NCBI GenBank assembly: GCA_031287395.1
Contig: JAITTA010000202.1
Span: 1-16,883, forward strand
Origin: Dysgonamonadaceae bacterium
Lineage (GTDB): Bacteria; Bacteroidota; Bacteroidia; Bacteroidales; Azobacteroidaceae
DNA: 16,883 bases
Direction of reading: 5' to 3'
The notes beneath the pieces are model-generated. The model worked only from the letters and a program-made list of their open reading frames with translations. It made no database searches and was not told where the DNA came from. This document shows, piece after piece, positions 14,608 to 16,883 of this stretch. The translations under genes and the position numbers were made by a program. How positions within the stretch are numbered: position 1 is the first letter of the stretch; every line of letters starts with the position of its first letter.

Positions 14608-15590
14608 AAACGATGTATGTCTTTTGCCTGTGTATTGCAATTAGTTCTTGCAGTAAAAAGCCGGAGTACTATCTCTCTCAGGGAGAGATATTCCATACGT
14701 CTTACCATGTGAAATACGAATACAAGGAACCTCTTGGAAAACAAATTCAGGCGGTCTTGGATCGCTTTGACTTATCGTTGAATCCTTTCAATAAAGAATC
14801 CGTTATCAGCAAAGTCAATACTAACCAACCGGTAGAAATTGACGATTTTTTTGTGACTGTTTTGAACAAAGCGCAGGAGGTCTCGGAAATTTCAGGTGGG
14901 GCGTTTGACATTACCTGTGCTCCTCTCGTTAATTTGTGGGGCTTTGGATTTGATAAAACCGACAGTGTAACGCCGGAAATAATCGACAGCATAAAATCTT
15001 TTGTGGGGTACCGGAAATTCCGGCTTGAAGGGAATAAAGTTGTTAAGGATGATCCCCGTGTTATTTTGAACGCTTCAGCTATTGCAAAAGGTTATTCCTG
15101 TGATGTGGTAGCCAAACTTCTGGAATCTTATGGGATTAAAAATTACATGGTAGAGATTGGAGGTGAAGTTTGTGCAAAAGGGAAGAATCCGAATGGAGTT
15201 TGCTGGAAAATTGAAATTACCAAACCGGACGACGATCAGAGCGGATTGAAAAAAGATCGGTTCGTAGTCTTGGGGTTATGCGATCGTTCATTGGCTACTT
15301 CAGGTAATTACCGGAACTTCTATGTCAAGAACGGCAAGAAATATGCGCATACGATTGATCCTTTTTCCGGATATCCTGCCGAAAATGAAATGCTTAGTGC
15401 AACGGTCACGGCGCCTGATTGCATAACTGCCGACGCTTATGCTACGGCTTTTATGACGCTTGGGTTAGAAAAAGCGTGTGCTCTTGGAGATCGCATTCCC
15501 GAATTGGCTTATTATTTTATATTCCGTGACGAAAAAGGAAATCTCGGTGTAAAATATTCGCCGAACATGGAAAAATATATAATACAATAA
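14604..15590 (+). CDS. apbE: FAD:protein FMN transferase lipoprotein (ApbE family)
   Basis: A 328-residue lipoprotein that attaches FMN covalently to threonine or serine of envelope flavoproteins, such as subunits of the Na+-pumping NADH:quinone reductase or the Rnf complex. Starting at 14604 gives MKTMYVFCLCIAISSC, a short leader with the lipobox ISSC (Cys16). ApbE landmarks are SGGAFDITCAPLVNLWGFG (97-115), LNASAIAKGYSCD (155-167), VEIGGEV (183-189), ATSGNYRNF (231-239), HTIDPFSGYP (249-258) and DCITADAYATAFMTLG (272-287), which carries the metal-binding Asp/Thr region. An ATG at 14598 is also in frame, but the ATG at 14604 makes a 4-base ATGA overlap with the guaA stop and a better leader. 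No flavoprotein target lies in the window. Confidence 0.93.
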   Translation: MKTMYVFCLCIAISSCSKKPEYYLSQGEIFHTSYHVKYEYKEPLGKQIQAVLDRFDLSLNPFNKESVISKVNTNQPVEIDDFFVTVLNKAQEVSEISGGAFDITCAPLVNLWGFGFDKTDSVTPEIIDSIKSFVGYRKFRLEGNKVVKDDPRVILNASAIAKGYSCDVVAKLLESYGIKNYMVEIGGEVCAKGKNPNGVCWKIEITKPDDDQSGLKKDRFVVLGLCDRSLATSGNYRNFYVKNGKKYAHTIDPFSGYPAENEMLSATVTAPDCITADAYATAFMTLGLEKACALGDRIPELAYYFIFRDEKGNLGVKYSPNMEKYIIQ

Positions 15591-15614
15591 CCGAGACCGT
15601 CTTACCTGTCTCGG
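15591..15614 (+). terminator. Hairpin directly after apbE
   Basis: CCGAGAC (15591-15597) and GTCTCGG (15608-15614) form a perfect 7-bp GC-rich stem with a 10-base loop, beginning at the first base after the apbE stop codon. The sequence after it (GATAAGG) has no T tract, so it may protect or weakly terminate the guaA-apbE message. Confidence 0.6.
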
Positions 15615-15645
15615 GATAAGGTATCACAACAAATAGTTATACGGC

Positions 15646-15681
15646 CACTATAAATTACCTGATTTTGGGGATTGTATAGTG
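15646..15681. repeat. Inverted repeat upstream of the porin promoter
   Basis: CACTATA (15646-15652) and TATAGTG (15675-15681) are perfect 7-base arms separated by 22 bases. The right arm lies just after the ATTG -33 element at 15671. It could be a split operator. Confidence 0.4.
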
Positions 15682-15702
15682 ATTACGCGACTTGTACTTT
15701 TG
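15671..15702 (+). promoter_or_regulatory. Promoter of the porin leader (-33 and -7 elements)
   Basis: ATTG (15671-15674), 20 bases of spacer, then TACTTTTG (15695-15702), an exact TAnnTTTG box. A 5-base inverted repeat, GCGAC (15687-15691) and GTCGC (15702-15706), brackets the -7 box. Transcription would begin near 15709, leaving a leader of about 155 bases before the porin start, long for this window. Confidence 0.6.
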
Positions 15703-15731
15703 TCGCTTGAAATTTTATTTTAAAAAAAATT

Positions 15732-15782
15732 ATGAAACGAACATGCAAAATTTGCACAAAACAGCCTGAATTCGTAGAATAG
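15732..15782 (+). CDS. Possible 16-residue leader peptide upstream of the porin
   Basis: The short ORF MKRTCKICTKQPEFVE begins about 23 bases after the expected transcription start and is preceded by an A-rich stretch of the type used for translation initiation in this phylum. It carries a Cys-x2-Cys pair. A stem-loop follows its stop codon, before the porin gene. It could be a regulatory uORF or chance: an ORF of this length alone carries little statistical weight, and I recognise no family. Confidence 0.3.
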   Translation: MKRTCKICTKQPEFVE

Positions 15783-15784
15783 GC

Positions 15785-15814
15785 ACTAGCCAATTACTTC
15801 GTAATCGGCGTAGT
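15785..15814 (+). promoter_or_regulatory. Stem-loop in the porin leader
   Basis: ACTAGCCAATTAC (15785-15797) pairs with GTAATCGGC-g-TAGT (15801-15814) around a TTC loop: 12 pairs, one A-C mismatch and one bulged G. It begins 3 bases after the stop of the 16-codon ORF and ends about 50 bases before the porin start, a position suited to attenuation or to control of translation. It has no following T tract. It matches no riboswitch class that I recognise. Confidence 0.45.
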
Positions 15815-15863
15815 TAACAATGACACGAGTTCCTTGTGACCTTTAAAAACAAATCATTATCGT

Positions 15864-16883
15864 ATGAAAATTAATATAAAAGCGATTCTTTTTTTTAGTG
15901 TAATATTCATTTCTTCGGTGGCTTTTGCTCAAACGGACAGCACGGAATATAAGCAATACCGTTTCGGTAGTTACGGCGAGATGCTTTTCCAACGGATGAA
16001 CTACGGCGCAGACCGTTACAAAGACCCGGCCGGTGCGCCGCGTGAAAATCGCGCCTACATTTCCATTCCACGCACGATTCTGGCGCTCGATTATAAATTT
16101 CGCGATGACATTGTTCTCGGTGCGGAAATCGAATTTGAGTATGGTGGCACCGGTACGGCAATGGAACTTGAGTATGATGAGGCCGGTGAATACGAGATGG
16201 AAGTGGAAAAAGGAGGCGAAGTGGCATTGGAACAATTTCACATTACCAAATATTTTGCACCATGGTTCAATGTTCGTGCAGGACATTTCATTGTCCCGGT
16301 CGGATTGACGAATGCTCATCACGAACCGATCTTTTTCTTCGGCACTACACGCCCTGAGGGTGAAATGACTATTCTTCCATGCACCTGGCATGAAACGGGA
16401 CTTTCCGTTCTTGGTACATACAAAAGGTTGAAGTATGAGGTAATGATTGTTAATGGTTTAGATCCCAATGGTTTTTCGTCTTCCAACTGGATACAAGGCG
16501 GTAAACAGGGACTTTTTGAGAAAGCTGTGATGACAAGCCCGGCATACGCCGGCCGGTTGGAATATATACCGGTTAAAGGTTTGAGACTCGGTGTTTCAGG
16601 CTACTACAATAAAACGGCAAAAAACGCAAGTATTCCCCAAAAAACGGCAGGTATTGATGCTGCAGTGTTGATCGGCTCTGTTGATCTGCAATATCGGAAC
16701 AAAAAGGCTGTCGTACGTGCAAATCTCGTGTATGGACATCTCACCGATGCACTGCGCCTCAGCCAGATCAATAGAAATATCTCTAAAGCCACACAGTTTG
16801 CCCGCACTCCTGTTGCTGAAAATGCATTGACATATGCTTTTGAGGCAGGATATGATGTGTTGTCGTTTCTCGGATTGAAACAA
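15864..16883 (+). CDS. Outer-membrane porin, OprO/OprP-like (3' end outside window)
   Basis: The first 340 codons of a gene that runs off the right edge. Residues 1-22 are a Sec signal peptide ending SVAFA before QTDSTEY. The rest alternates polar and hydrophobic residues in the short-strand pattern of a beta-barrel. Segments typical of the phosphate-selective-porin-like family (PF07396-type) are LALDYKFRDDIVLGAEIEFEYGG, split as LALDYKFRDD and IVLGAEIEFEYGG (about 73-95), VRAGHFIVPVGLTNAHHEP (132-150), ILPCTWHETGLSVLG (166-180) and LEYIPVKGLRLGVSGYYNK (about 230-248). It presumably forms a passive or selective pore in the outer membrane; the solute cannot be read from sequence. The first 150 codons use CGC and GCG codons more than neighbouring genes. 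A long structured leader with its own promoter precedes it, so it is likely regulated separately from guaA-apbE. Confidence 0.8.
   Translation, partial: MKINIKAILFFSVIFISSVAFAQTDSTEYKQYRFGSYGEMLFQRMNYGADRYKDPAGAPRENRAYISIPRTILALDYKFRDDIVLGAEIEFEYGGTGTAMELEYDEAGEYEMEVEKGGEVALEQFHITKYFAPWFNVRAGHFIVPVGLTNAHHEPIFFFGTTRPEGEMTILPCTWHETGLSVLGTYKRLKYEVMIVNGLDPNGFSSSNWIQGGKQGLFEKAVMTSPAYAGRLEYIPVKGLRLGVSGYYNKTAKNASIPQKTAGIDAAVLIGSVDLQYRNKKAVVRANLVYGHLTDALRLSQINRNISKATQFARTPVAENALTYAFEAGYDVLSFLGLKQ

Noticed and set aside
14383..14744. Minus-strand ORFs of 85 and 106 codons opposite the guaA-apbE junction
   Set aside because: They lie opposite strongly conserved GuaA and ApbE coding sequence and show no domain or initiation signal.
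15591..15863. Riboswitch of a known class (cobalamin, TPP, SAM) before the porin
   Set aside because: I could not find the conserved boxes of these classes, such as the B12 box or the TPP CTGAGA element; only simple stem-loops are visible.
15843..16391. 182-codon minus-strand ORF opposite the porin start
   Set aside because: The + strand frame has a clean signal peptide, beta-barrel pattern and promoter; the minus frame is a cysteine/arginine-rich shadow without recognisable motifs.
1..16883. CRISPR arrays, tRNA or rRNA genes, insertion sequences
   Set aside because: No regularly spaced direct repeats, tRNA-like cloverleaf, rRNA blocks, transposase motifs or paired terminal inverted repeats were seen.

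Overview
The window looks like chromosomal DNA from a Bacteroidota member, most likely order Bacteroidales; a family such as Odoribacteraceae is only a guess. The evidence is recurrent TAnnTTTG -7 boxes in front of genes, A-rich leaders without clear Shine-Dalgarno sequences, a secreted GH92 mannosidase, a DUF4835 gene inside the coaBC-recN cluster, and GuaA and GapA sequences of Bacteroidales type. I see no rRNA, tRNA, CRISPR array, transposase or prophage.

Layout. (1) Bases 1-1961, + strand: 3' part of an AddA/RecB-type UvrD helicase-nuclease, cut by the left edge. (2) 2131-4425, +: secreted GH92 glycosidase with its own -7 box and an interior run of nine G, followed by a strong bidirectional hairpin terminator. 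(3) 4511-9228, -: the housekeeping run coaBC, DUF4835 (PorD-like), recN, rlmB. rlmB also has its own promoter overlapping an inverted repeat. (4) 9330-10334, -: gapA, ending in a long hairpin that also carries the probable coaBC promoter. (5) 10335-10719: a 385-base spacer holding the gapA promoter, a 28-residue lipoprotein gene that is easy to overlook, its near-consensus promoter, and the mscL leader. (6) 10720-11139, +: mscL. (7) 11166-12966, -: a tightly packed operon of a YtxH-like protein, a DUF1469 membrane protein, a 129-residue unknown and a DUF1080 lipoprotein. (8) 13087-15590, +: guaA and, overlapping it by 4 bases, an ApbE lipoprotein. (9) 15591-15863: a spacer rich in inverted repeats with a promoter, a 16-codon leader ORF and a stem-loop. 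(10) 15864-16883, +: an outer-membrane porin, cut by the right edge.

Most genes are core functions: recombination repair (AddA, RecN), rRNA methylation (RlmB), coenzyme A synthesis (CoaBC), glycolysis (GapA), GMP synthesis (GuaA), flavinylation (ApbE) and osmotic safety (MscL). The accessory layer is at the envelope: GH92, the DUF1080 lipoprotein, the porin and the small membrane-protein operon. The points most worth a second look are the GH92 enzyme with glutamine at the usual general-acid position and a G9 tract, the A10 tract at the CoaC/CoaB junction, the 28-residue lipoprotein, the YqjD-YqjE-YqjK-like gene trio, and the structured porin leader. No clearly new multi-gene system is evident.
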